A stretch of DNA of 64,000 nucleotides, from the NCBI RefSeq assembly GCF_029626025.1, contig NZ_JARUBF010000001.1, forward strand, positions 6,914,001 through 6,978,000, in the 5' to 3' direction. The position numbers and the translations under genes were made by a program. Positions 52,413 to 60,377 of this stretch are shown one piece after another (the first letter of the stretch is position 1; every line of letters begins with the position of its first letter). The DNA is from Solwaraspora sp. WMMD406. GTDB lineage: Bacteria > Actinomycetota > Actinomycetes > Mycobacteriales > Micromonosporaceae. The notes under the pieces are model-generated. The model did not search any database, was not told the origin of the DNA, and worked only from the letters and a program-made list of their open reading frames with translations.

Positions 52413-52576
52413 ACCACGTCAACGAATGACCTTGAACTTCAACAACCCCAAACGACACACGGTCTTACACGATCAGTAGCTGTCGGTGATGCTGTACCCG
52501 TAGCGGCGCACGGTGCCGCCACGGAGGTGGCGGCCTGCTGCGTTGGCGGGTCGGAGCATCGGATGGGGGAGGGAAG

Positions 52577-53074
52577 ATGGTCTCCACTGCCGGCACGGTG
52601 AGGGTGTTCCGTGCGGAACCAGGCAGCCGCGCCGATCCGGCCCCCTGTCTCGCACCATTCGGAACTCCGGACCGCGTCCTTGACCGCCGGTCGCGGCCGT
52701 TCCCCGTCGGCCGCGACCGGTCCGGAGAGGGCAAGGGGGAAGGCCGGCAGCAGACTCGGCTTTCGGCGTTCCCCGCCGATCTGGCCGACGCCTACCCGCT
52801 GTGGGGTCTGCTGCGCTGCGTCTGCGGACGACCCTGTGATCCAGTGCTTCTGGTCAACGGCTCGCGTGCGTACCGCAGCGTGTGTGGGTGCCGCCTGTCC
52901 GCCATAGACGCCACGACCGTCGAGTGCCTGGTCTACAACGCTGCCCAGCAGCAGATCGGTGCGCCGCTTGCCGAAACGTCGGCGATGAAGAATTCCGACC
53001 TGGCCCACCGGGCATTCGGAGCGATCGTCGTGGCCGGGACGGTCGACGACCTGTCGTTCGTGCTGGCCGGCTGA
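52577..53074 (+). CDS. Protein with a recombinase-like zinc ribbon, 165 aa
   Basis: The C-terminal half (LWGLLRCVCGRPCDPVLLVN, then AYRSVCGCRLSAIDATTVEC) has paired cysteines spaced like the zinc beta ribbon of serine recombinases, followed by a helix VYNAAQQQIGAPLAET. The N-terminal ~60 residues are low-complexity and basic. No recombinase catalytic domain is present, so this is either a free zinc-ribbon protein or a fragment. GGAGGGAAG directly before ATG 52577 supports translation. It begins 110 bases right of the IS5-type element and precedes the GPP34 gene. Confidence 0.65.
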   Translation: MVSTAGTVRVFRAEPGSRADPAPCLAPFGTPDRVLDRRSRPFPVGRDRSGEGKGEGRQQTRLSAFPADLADAYPLWGLLRCVCGRPCDPVLLVNGSRAYRSVCGCRLSAIDATTVECLVYNAAQQQIGAPLAETSAMKNSDLAHRAFGAIVVAGTVDDLSFVLAG

Positions 53075-53161
53075 CAGGCACGACCACGATGAGCCAGCCA
53101 CGACCACGCTCGGTCTGTCCAATATCGATGATCCTGCTGTGTTTCGGGGAGATGAAGTCTC

Positions 53162-53791
53162 ATGCAACTCGCTGACGACTTCTGGAGGCTGGCGCACCAC
53201 GACGTGACCGGGAAACCGCGCCTGAACGAACGTGCGGCAGGGCTCGGCCTGGCAGCAGCACTCCTGGGCGAGTTGCTGTGGATCGGGAGGATCAATGTTC
53301 GCGACGGACGCCTGTGGGTGGTCGACAAAACTCCCCCGGATGATGTCCTCGAACACACCGTGTTGGAGCAGATCATCGCTCAGCCCCAGCACGGCACGAT
53401 CGGGATCTGGCTCGACTTCCTCGCTCACGATGCGGCCCAGCTCGTCGCTCAGCGACTGTGGCGTGCCGGTCACCTTCGCCGTGAGACCAGCCGCCGGCTG
53501 CTGAGGTCGGACGAGGTCCGCTGGGTACCGGTCGACTGGAACGTAGCGCACTGGCCCACCGCGCGGCTGTCGATCTACCTGCGGGATCGAGCCCAGATGA
53601 GTACGACAGACGCTTTCCTCGCCGGCCTGGTCGCCACGACGGGCCTCGATGAAGGTCTGCTGCGCACAGCGCCGGCCGCCAGCCACGACTACCTCCGGCA
53701 CCTGGTCGCCACCGCACCACCGCCCGTGCATGAGCTCCTCACATACACACACATCGCCATAGGGCAATCGGTGCTGTCGTACCGCACCTGA
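53162..53791 (+). CDS. GPP34 (GOLPH3-like) family protein, 209 aa
   Basis: Helical protein of the GPP34 family. Motifs: LADDFWRLAHHDVTGKPRLN at the start, GLGLAAALLGELLWIGRINV, and the central RLWRAGHLRRET. Eukaryotic members bind phosphatidylinositol 4-phosphate at the Golgi; bacterial members are widespread in actinomycetes and their role is mostly unknown. Start ATG 53162. It is followed 50 bases later by the permease gene and may share its promoter. Confidence 0.85.
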   Translation: MQLADDFWRLAHHDVTGKPRLNERAAGLGLAAALLGELLWIGRINVRDGRLWVVDKTPPDDVLEHTVLEQIIAQPQHGTIGIWLDFLAHDAAQLVAQRLWRAGHLRRETSRRLLRSDEVRWVPVDWNVAHWPTARLSIYLRDRAQMSTTDAFLAGLVATTGLDEGLLRTAPAASHDYLRHLVATAPPPVHELLTYTHIAIGQSVLSYRT

Positions 53792-53840
53792 ACCCGAACG
53801 ACATGGACTCCCCACCCCCTTGACTACGGAGGCCCCCTCA

Positions 53841-55367
53841 ATGCCCCTGTCCCCCGCGCCTACCCGCACCAGCCCGGTCACGGCCACCCTCGCGGCTGAC
53901 CGGCTCGGAGTCGCGGCGGTCGTCTTCTTCGTCATGTCCGCCGCTACCCCGCTCACCGTCGTCGCGGGTGTTATCACCACCGGATACGCGACGACCGGCC
54001 TCACCGGTATCCCACTCGCCTTCGTGCTCGTGGGGCTTCTGCTCGGGCTCTTCTCAGTCGGCTACGTGACCATGGCCCGCCACACCGCCAACGCCGGAGC
54101 TTTCTACTCCTACATCGCCCAAGGCATCGGCCGGCCGGCCGGAGTCGGTGCCGCCTGGGTCGCGCTGCTCGCCTACAACGCACTCCAGGTCGGCCTCTAC
54201 GGTGCCATCGGCGCGGCAGCCCAACCGCTACTGCACCAATGGTTCGGCGTCACGCCCCCGTGGTGGTGCATCGCTCTCATCGCATGGGCGATCACCGCTG
54301 GCCTCGGTCTGCGGCGAATCGACGTCAACGGCAAGGTCCTCGCCGTACTCCTCCTGGCCGAAGTCGCCATCATCGCGATCTACAGCCTGAGTAGTCTCGC
54401 AAGCCCTGCCGACGGCCGAATTGCCCTGGACACCCTCGCTCCCGGCAACCTGTTCGGCCCCGGCATCGGCGCGGTACTCGTCCTGGCAGTGCTCGGTTTC
54501 GTCGGCTTCGAAGCCGCCGTCGTGTTCTCCGAAGAGTCCCGGGACCCGCATCGCACCGTCCGGACCGCCACCTACCTGTCCGTCGCGCTCATCGCCGGCC
54601 TCTACGCCCTGTCGGCCTGGGCGATGACCGTCGCTACCGGGCCCGGACGGATCGTGGAGGTTTCCAGGAACGAAGGAACCGAGGTCATTTTCAACCTCGC
54701 CGCCGCGAACCTCGGCCGGACGATGGTCGACATCGGCCACGCCCTCTTCGTGACCAGCATCCTGGCGGCGATGATCGCCTTCCACAACACCACCGCCCGC
54801 TACATGTTCGCTCTCGGCCGCGAACGAGTCCTGCCCGCAACGCTCGGCCGCGCATCCCGGCGCAGCGGCGCGCCCCGCGCTGCCTCCCTCTGGCAGAGTG
54901 GCATCGGCCTGACCGTGATCGTCACCTTCGCGATCGCCGGTTGGGACCCGCTCATCCAGCTCTTCTTCTGGGCCGGAACCTCGGGCGGGCTCGGCATCCT
55001 GTTCCTCATCACCGCCACCAGCGTCGCCGTCATCGCCTTCTTCAACCAGCACCCCCACGGTGAGACGGCATGGCGTCGCCTGGTCGCGCCAGCCTCCGCC
55101 GCCATCGCCCTGGGAATCGTCGTCTGCCTGGCCGTGGCCAACTTCGCTGCCCTCCTGGGAGTGCCAGGCAATCATCCCCTCGCCATTGCGGTCCCCATCG
55201 GCTACGTGGTCGCCGCAGTCCTTGGCGCCGCTTGGGGGCTGATCCTGCAACGAGCCCGGCCCGACGTGTACGCCGCGATCGGGCTCGGTGCCCGAAGCAC
55301 CACAGCCACCAGCCCTCTCACCCAAGCGGACGACTACACCCGCGTTGGTCGGGAGACCTGGCGATGA
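53841..55367 (+). CDS. APC-family amino-acid/amine permease, 508 aa
   Basis: Integral membrane transporter with about twelve helices. Family signs are the unwound first helix VMSAATPLTVVAGVITTGYA and FYSYIAQGIGRPAGVGAAWV. VLGFVGFEAAVVFSEESRDP, with the conserved Glu, is also present. Substrates of the family are amino acids, amines or related small molecules; the exact one is not readable. Start chosen at ATG 53841 with ACGGAGG upstream; a TTG at 53820 is less likely. It overlaps the acetyltransferase gene by 4 bases and heads the ten-gene coupled operon. Confidence 0.9.
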   Translation: MPLSPAPTRTSPVTATLAADRLGVAAVVFFVMSAATPLTVVAGVITTGYATTGLTGIPLAFVLVGLLLGLFSVGYVTMARHTANAGAFYSYIAQGIGRPAGVGAAWVALLAYNALQVGLYGAIGAAAQPLLHQWFGVTPPWWCIALIAWAITAGLGLRRIDVNGKVLAVLLLAEVAIIAIYSLSSLASPADGRIALDTLAPGNLFGPGIGAVLVLAVLGFVGFEAAVVFSEESRDPHRTVRTATYLSVALIAGLYALSAWAMTVATGPGRIVEVSRNEGTEVIFNLAAANLGRTMVDIGHALFVTSILAAMIAFHNTTARYMFALGRERVLPATLGRASRRSGAPRAASLWQSGIGLTVIVTFAIAGWDPLIQLFFWAGTSGGLGILFLITATSVAVIAFFNQHPHGETAWRRLVAPASAAIALGIVVCLAVANFAALLGVPGNHPLAIAVPIGYVVAAVLGAAWGLILQRARPDVYAAIGLGARSTTATSPLTQADDYTRVGRETWR

Positions 55368-56026
55368 CCAAGCCCTCATCAATCAGCAAGCCCACCTACC
55401 GAGACGCCGGACCGATCGCCGAACTCATCGCCGAGGCATTCCAGCCACTTGACCAGGTCGCCTGGCTCGTACCCGACCCTGAGCGACGGCGCGAAGTCCT
55501 GGCAGCGAACTTCCGCATCCTCGTGGAACACGCGCTCTTCTTCGGCGAAGTCGACCTCATGCACGACCGCAGCGCGGTCGCCGTCTGGTTTAACCGAACC
55601 CGAACCGTGCCGCCTCCGGTCGACTACGAACGCCGGCTCGCCGACGCCTGCCATCCGTACACCGACAGATTCCAACTCCTCGACAAGCTCTTCGACGCCC
55701 ACCACCCCACGGAACCCCACCATCACCTGGCGTTCCTCGCCGTCTCGCCGAACAAGCAGTGCGCCGGCCGTGGTACAGCCCTGCTCAACCACCACCATGC
55801 CCAGCTCGACCACATCGGACTACCCGCCTATTTGGAGGCCAGCAGCAGCGGCAGCCGCGACCTCTACGCGCGGCACGGGTACCAGCAGCGGGACCAGTTC
55901 CACCTACCTGACGGAAGCGCCTTCTACCCGATGTGGCGACCGGCCGAATCGTCGGCCACGAACGCCAGCCGACATCCGACCCAACTTCCTGGCCCGGGGC
56001 ATTCCAGCGTCCAGGGAGCCACATGA
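55364..56026 (+). CDS. GNAT-family N-acetyltransferase, 220 aa
   Basis: Acetyl-CoA-dependent transferase fold. The CoA-binding strand-loop is HLAFLAVSPNKQCAGRGTAL (~124-143), with the family Q/RxxGxG/A pattern as KQCAGRG. The C-terminal YLEASSSGSRDLYARHGYQQ completes the fold. The N-terminal half includes WLVPDPERRREVLAANFRIL. The target could be an amine on the pathway molecule. ATG 55364 overlaps the permease stop and the stop overlaps the next gene's start, so translation is coupled on both sides. Confidence 0.88.
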   Translation: MTKPSSISKPTYRDAGPIAELIAEAFQPLDQVAWLVPDPERRREVLAANFRILVEHALFFGEVDLMHDRSAVAVWFNRTRTVPPPVDYERRLADACHPYTDRFQLLDKLFDAHHPTEPHHHLAFLAVSPNKQCAGRGTALLNHHHAQLDHIGLPAYLEASSSGSRDLYARHGYQQRDQFHLPDGSAFYPMWRPAESSATNASRHPTQLPGPGHSSVQGAT

Positions 56027-56247
56027 ATCCTGCCGCCACCACCATGTCGTCTGGACCCGCCGAGGAGAGCGGATCGAGGCTCTCCGTAGACGCCCACGAG
56101 CGCTTCGCTGATCAGGTAGAGCGGATCTGCGCCACCCATGTTGCCCTTGGTGACGGATCCTGTGCCGGGTGCCTCACCTTCTGGCACCGGTGGGTACCTC
56201 ACCCGTGCACGCAGGCGGAGTGGGCAGCTGCGAACCGAAAGAGATGA
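56023..56247 (+). CDS. Small Cys/His protein, 74 aa
   Basis: Encodes CATHVALGDGSCAGCLTFWH with a further Cys in PHPCTQAEW: four Cys and several His that could bind zinc. The N-terminal third is Ser/Ala-rich. ATG 56023 and the stop at 56247 overlap both neighbours by 4 bases, which argues for a real gene. No family known to me. Confidence 0.7.
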   Translation: MNPAATTMSSGPAEESGSRLSVDAHERFADQVERICATHVALGDGSCAGCLTFWHRWVPHPCTQAEWAAANRKR

Positions 56248-56843
56248 CCGGCCTTGGAGGTCCCGCGTCCATGTCCATCCACACCACGGCAAGCCCGCCG
56301 GTCCCGTCGACCAACCCAGAACCTTGCTTGGCATTGCCCACATCGAGTCTGATTCTCGATGTATTCCGAGGCCGGCCTGCCGACGTGCATCCGGCCCTGG
56401 CGGTTCCCCTAGGCGCTGCAACCCAGATGGTCGTTCACCATGGCGACCAGTGGGCTGCGGAGATGGTCTCCCGTGACGCAGCCGCAGACGATCACGTCGT
56501 GGCTGCGGCGAAGAGGACGATCGACGTCCTCAACGGACTCCGCGTGAACCTGATCGGCCAGATCGATTCGTGGGTCGAGGGTGTTGTACACGTCGGCGAG
56601 GAGGTACCGCTACACACCGAGACCGTTGGCTCCGTCATTGATCGACTGGCTATCGCCTGGGTGCGTTGGAAACGTCTGGACAGCAATGACCGGCGGGAAA
56701 GCCTCGTGGTTGCTCCATCGCCGGCTCTCCGGCAACTGACCGAACTCGCTGCCGCCTACGACAACCTCGTCCTCGACGTGCACGAAGGAAGGCGACGGCT
56801 CCCGAATTGGCGTTCACTCAAGAGCTACCGGGAGCGCCGATGA
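56244..56843 (+). CDS. DUF4254 protein, 199 aa
   Basis: Helical protein with the DUF4254 core: HHGDQWAAEMVSRDAAADDH, VAAAKRTIDVLNGLRVNLIG and LHTETVGSVIDRLAIAWVRW. The function is not established. In Gram-negative bacteria DUF4254 genes often lie beside heptosyltransferase-like genes of surface glycan synthesis, and a GT9-like gene is also found three genes downstream here. That recurring link suggests a role in glycosyl transfer or handling. Both ends overlap neighbours by 4 bases. Confidence 0.8.
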   Translation: MTGLGGPASMSIHTTASPPVPSTNPEPCLALPTSSLILDVFRGRPADVHPALAVPLGAATQMVVHHGDQWAAEMVSRDAAADDHVVAAAKRTIDVLNGLRVNLIGQIDSWVEGVVHVGEEVPLHTETVGSVIDRLAIAWVRWKRLDSNDRRESLVVAPSPALRQLTELAAAYDNLVLDVHEGRRRLPNWRSLKSYRERR

Positions 56844-58753
56844 ACATCGCCGTGACCCTCAATGGGGCAGACAACGTCGGCAAGACCACCAACGCACGCT
56901 GGCTGGCATCTGCGATACCGGGCGTGCGCTTCACCGGGACGATCGACAGATGGGACCAGCGCTGGGCCCTCGTGTCACAGGGCGACTTCGGCCAATGGTG
57001 GTTCATCGACAGCACCACGGCCGAACACGTAGACCTCGTGTTCAGTTCCCACCTCGCGCGGGCCCAGGGCGGAGGGCCACTGGCGCTGGAGGACCGAGGC
57101 TGGCCAATGCTCATAGCGACGTGCGCCGCAACCGCAGCGGTCAAGGACGGGATGCCCGCCGCCGACGCCCTGGCGGGGGTGGAGGCCATCGCGGGCGGTT
57201 ACGCCGTTTCGCGCCGACGGGAACTGCATCTCCTGCTGCGTCACGCCGACCAGCCAGCCGCAGAGGCTAGGCATGCTCTCGCCCGAGAACGAGCTCCCGC
57301 CACCGACAGATACGCCGAGTACCAGCAACGATTGGCCGAAGTCATCGAAATCCAGGTCGGCCGCGGAGACTACCAAGCGGTCATCGTGCGTGGCCACCGG
57401 CCGCTACTTGATGTTCAACGTCATATCCGCGAACAGCTGGCACAACTTGACGTACCGGTTACCCTTCTTCCGCGCGACGAGGTTGAGCGGCTCTGGATCC
57501 TCGCAGGCATGTCCGAGAGCGGCAAAAGCACCGTCGGCGAACTACTCCGCACCGAGCACGCGGTGACCCGGCTGAAGATCGGTTACCTTCTTCAACTCGC
57601 CGCCGAGCGGTTCAGAGTGGACGACCCGTACCAGGTATGGGACGAGACCACCCAAGCGCAGATACTCTCGGAGGAGATCCTGCGCTTCGCCGCGCAGAAT
57701 CCCGGATCTCGCCGTGTCAGCGTGGAGAGCGCCCATCGCTTTGACTCTACGGCGCATCTGCGGCGGATCTGGGGCGATCGTTGCGAGGTCGTATACCTCG
57801 ACGCGCCGAGTGAGATCCGGATGCGGCGTACCAGCGAACCGGACGCGTCGGTGCGGGAGCGCGACACCATCAAACAGAGCCGTGGCGCGGATGACATCGT
57901 GTCGATCGCGGACACGGTGATCGACAACCGTGGCAGTCTTGCTGCCTTGAAGCGGGCTGTGACGGAGGTGGTGAGTCGACACTCGGAGGTCCTGGTTCCG
58001 CCGCAGCCAGACGCGGTAGTACCGGCGTCTCTGCAGCCGGTCCTCGCGGACTGCACCGCCGATCTGGTTGATTCCCAGACAGCTCTGGTAGCCGTGACGG
58101 GCAGCCTCGCCTACAACGGCTGGCAGCAAGGGTGGAGCGACATCGACCTGCTCGTCGTTCGTGACACGCTGCCGCTGGACTGGCTCAGAAACCGGTCTGT
58201 ACCCGATCACGGTCCAGCCGGCGAAAAGATCGCTTTGTCCGCGTTCACGACACACGAGGTCCGCACCGGCCAACTGCCACCACGGCTGGTGCACGCCCTA
58301 CGCCAGATCGCACGCGACGGCAGCGGCCTGCTCTACCGCCGTGACGGTCTCGCGGTCAACGCTCCGGCCCCGGACGTCGACGATCGCGCGGCCCGCGCCG
58401 ATTTACCGCTTGTCGTCATGGTGCTCCGCCGGCTGGCAGCCAAGCCCGCCTTCGACGTCCGCGCCGTCTACAAGCACATCGTCTTGATCATGAAGACCAT
58501 CCTGCGGGCGGACGGGGTCGACGCCGACTCCAGCGACGACGTCCGGCGCGCCTTCGTCGCCAACCACCCGACCGCCGCGATCGACCTCCCGACCCTGACC
58601 GGCGTCAGCAACCGAAGTTGGCGCCAGGACGAAACCTTCGCCCACCGCGTCCGTGACGCCGCCGCCGACATCCTGCGCTACCACGACACGATTGGCCACC
58701 AGCTGACCATCCGCCCAACGCCCTGCACTCGGAAGGATCCAGACGCGCGATGA
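56840..58753 (+). CDS. Trifunctional fusion: two P-loop kinase-like domains and a nucleotidyltransferase, 637 aa
   Basis: Domain 1 (~1-195) has a P-loop GADNVGKT (9-16) and a layout like thymidylate or nucleoside kinases (GTIDRWDQRW, LALEDRGWPMLIA). Domain 2 (~215-385) has a second P-loop GMSESGKSTVGELL (223-236), VYLDAPSEIRMRR and a LID-like segment, resembling dephospho-CoA or adenylate kinases. Domain 3 (~400-637) has the polymerase-beta signature GSLAYNGWQQGWSDIDLLVV with Gly421-Ser422 and Asp434/Asp436, followed by a helical region. The fusion suggests phosphorylation and nucleotidyl transfer to one small molecule. ATG 56840 and the stop overlap both neighbours by 4 bases. I do not know a characterised protein of this architecture. 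Confidence 0.82.
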   Translation: MNIAVTLNGADNVGKTTNARWLASAIPGVRFTGTIDRWDQRWALVSQGDFGQWWFIDSTTAEHVDLVFSSHLARAQGGGPLALEDRGWPMLIATCAATAAVKDGMPAADALAGVEAIAGGYAVSRRRELHLLLRHADQPAAEARHALARERAPATDRYAEYQQRLAEVIEIQVGRGDYQAVIVRGHRPLLDVQRHIREQLAQLDVPVTLLPRDEVERLWILAGMSESGKSTVGELLRTEHAVTRLKIGYLLQLAAERFRVDDPYQVWDETTQAQILSEEILRFAAQNPGSRRVSVESAHRFDSTAHLRRIWGDRCEVVYLDAPSEIRMRRTSEPDASVRERDTIKQSRGADDIVSIADTVIDNRGSLAALKRAVTEVVSRHSEVLVPPQPDAVVPASLQPVLADCTADLVDSQTALVAVTGSLAYNGWQQGWSDIDLLVVRDTLPLDWLRNRSVPDHGPAGEKIALSAFTTHEVRTGQLPPRLVHALRQIARDGSGLLYRRDGLAVNAPAPDVDDRAARADLPLVVMVLRRLAAKPAFDVRAVYKHIVLIMKTILRADGVDADSSDDVRRAFVANHPTAAIDLPTLTGVSNRSWRQDETFAHRVRDAAADILRYHDTIGHQLTIRPTPCTRKDPDAR

Positions 58754-59304
58754 CCACCACCTACGACGAGGTCCTCAACGCCGATCGCATCACTCGGCTG
58801 GGTGTCGGAGACACCACCCGCCCGCTCCGCGTCGTGCACGGGCTCGACGGGATCCGAACCGAGGTGTCGGCGGATCAGGTCCTGGCCGCCGGCCACAGCC
58901 TGTGGCAACTCTGGCAGGAGCACCCCGCCTACCAGCCGCATGACCTCCTGCTCGGACTGGACGCAGGCGGCATCGTTCCGACGATCGGGCTCGCCTGGGC
59001 CAGCCGAAGCCAGTACCGCCTGGCCTGGAAAGTCAACCTCGACCTGCCCGACAAGCTCGTCTTCCACGAGCCACACGCTCGACGGCTGGAAGTGTTCGCC
59101 TACGGCGACTTCCAGGGCCAGCGGGTCCTCATAGTCGACGACGAGATCACGACCGGACTCACCCTGACCAATCTCGTCGGCGCTCTCCGTGACGCCGGAG
59201 CTGACATCGTCGGCGCACTCTGCCTCGTCGAGGACACGACCGGAGGCGGGCGACACCTCCTCGAACGCAACGAGGTCCCGCTATGCGCGTTGACCACCCT
59301 ATAG
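58750..59304 (+). CDS. Type I phosphoribosyltransferase, 184 aa
   Basis: The PRPP-binding motif VLIVDDEITTGLTLTNLV lies at ~127-144, and the preceding strand LLLGLDAGGIVPTIGLA supplies the pyrophosphate loop. Such enzymes attach ribose 5-phosphate to a base, or split nucleotides. The base is unknown. ATG 58750 overlaps the previous stop by 4 bases. The 3' end overlaps the glycosyltransferase gene by 22 bases. Confidence 0.88.
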   Translation: MTTTYDEVLNADRITRLGVGDTTRPLRVVHGLDGIRTEVSADQVLAAGHSLWQLWQEHPAYQPHDLLLGLDAGGIVPTIGLAWASRSQYRLAWKVNLDLPDKLVFHEPHARRLEVFAYGDFQGQRVLIVDDEITTGLTLTNLVGALRDAGADIVGALCLVEDTTGGGRHLLERNEVPLCALTTL

Positions 59305-60377
59305 GCGTCGGCGTCGGACCGATCCTCCAGAACGGCGGTCCGACACTCGTACCACGCGAACAGGCTCCGCTCGGTCGGCTCCTCCCGTACCGCCGGGCCA
59401 GAGGGCAGCATCCGGCCCCACAGCCAGCGAGCGACGCGGTACGCCAAAACGGCTGGCGCGTCGACTTTGGCTCACGAGGCCTGGGTGACCTGCTGCTCGG
59501 CCTCGGCATGGCGCAAGCTCTCCACGACGCCACCCGCGAGCAGTTCACCCGTCTGGAGTACCGCGGCGCCCGAGCAGAGTTGATCTCGCGCTGCACCCTG
59601 CCGGTCACCACCACGCCCGGAAGCGGCCATCAACTGGGCACCACCATCAGCGGCAGCGCCCCTGCCTTCAGCGCCATACCGGAGACCCCTCCGACGCTGC
59701 TCGACCTCGTCGATGCAGACGTCGTCCAGGTCCACGCGGCGCTGCCGATGCGCTACTACCTCGACATCGAACAAACCCTCGGCGTACGGCTGCCTGCTGA
59801 GGCCGACCCGTGCCCACGGTTCCGTTCGGCGGTACCCGTACCGGAGCCTCTCCACGTGGTGTTCGTCTCCACGACCAGCCGTCCGGATCGTAAGGACTAC
59901 GGAATCGACAACTTCAGCGCTATCGCCCAACTCCTGGTCGCCCGCCACCCCGGCACCTGGCGGTTCACCCTCGTCGCACCGCCGGGTCAACCGCCGCCGG
60001 CTCCCTCCACACACATCAGGGTTGTGCCCGGCCTACCGGCAGCGGACTGTATCGACCTGTTCGCCACCGCCGAACTCGTCGTCGGCAACGACACCGGCTT
60101 GACCCACCTCGCCGCCCTCACGTCGCGACCGGACGGCAGCGGGCCACAGGTCGTCGGCCTCTACGGACGACACGGCCACGCCAAGTGGATCACCGGCTCG
60201 TCAGCCCATCACGCGGTCGCTACCCCCTTCTCCCACCTGATGTCGATCGCCGACGCCTGCCCCGTACGTGACGGCTACGACGACACAATCTGGTCCGCCG
60301 CGAGCAACCTACGCGCTCTGCCCGCCGACGTGATAGCTGACTTCGCGGGCCAATGCGCTGGCTGGTGGCCTCAATGA
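59283..60377 (+). CDS. GT9/heptosyltransferase-like glycosyltransferase, 364 aa
   Basis: The C-terminal Rossmann domain carries the donor-binding motif AELVVGNDTGLTHLAAL (~263-279) typical of ADP-heptose:LPS transferases (GT-B fold, family 9). SRGLGDLLLGLGMAQAL in the N-terminal half matches the GxGD loop that opens such enzymes. The first ~55 residues overlap the phosphoribosyltransferase gene and look less conserved, so the true start could be later. Actinomycetes lack LPS, so the sugar donor and acceptor must differ. Followed by a 4-base overlap with the kinase gene. Confidence 0.82.
   Translation: MRVDHPIGVGVGPILQNGGPTLVPREQAPLGRLLPYRRARGQHPAPQPASDAVRQNGWRVDFGSRGLGDLLLGLGMAQALHDATREQFTRLEYRGARAELISRCTLPVTTTPGSGHQLGTTISGSAPAFSAIPETPPTLLDLVDADVVQVHAALPMRYYLDIEQTLGVRLPAEADPCPRFRSAVPVPEPLHVVFVSTTSRPDRKDYGIDNFSAIAQLLVARHPGTWRFTLVAPPGQPPPAPSTHIRVVPGLPAADCIDLFATAELVVGNDTGLTHLAALTSRPDGSGPQVVGLYGRHGHAKWITGSSAHHAVATPFSHLMSIADACPVRDGYDDTIWSAASNLRALPADVIADFAGQCAGWWPQ

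Larger units (their letters stand above)
51571..52464. mobile_element. IS5-family insertion sequence (IS427-like), 894 bp
   Basis: Imperfect inverted repeats of about 25 bp at both ends (GACCGTGTGTC outer core, GGGGTTGTTG inner core). They are flanked by a 3-bp direct repeat TTA (51568-51570, 52465-52467), as expected for this group. Two overlapping minus-strand frames encode the transposase through a -1 frameshift at an A4G5 run (52065-52073). The element sits between the XRE regulator gene and the plus-strand gene at 52577, inside what must have been a divergent promoter region. Confidence 0.9.

Noticed and set aside
52439-54004. Long minus-strand open frame of 521 codons opposite the zinc-ribbon and GPP34 genes.
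   Set aside because: It has no domain and lies opposite genes with good ribosome sites; long antisense frames are expected at this GC content.
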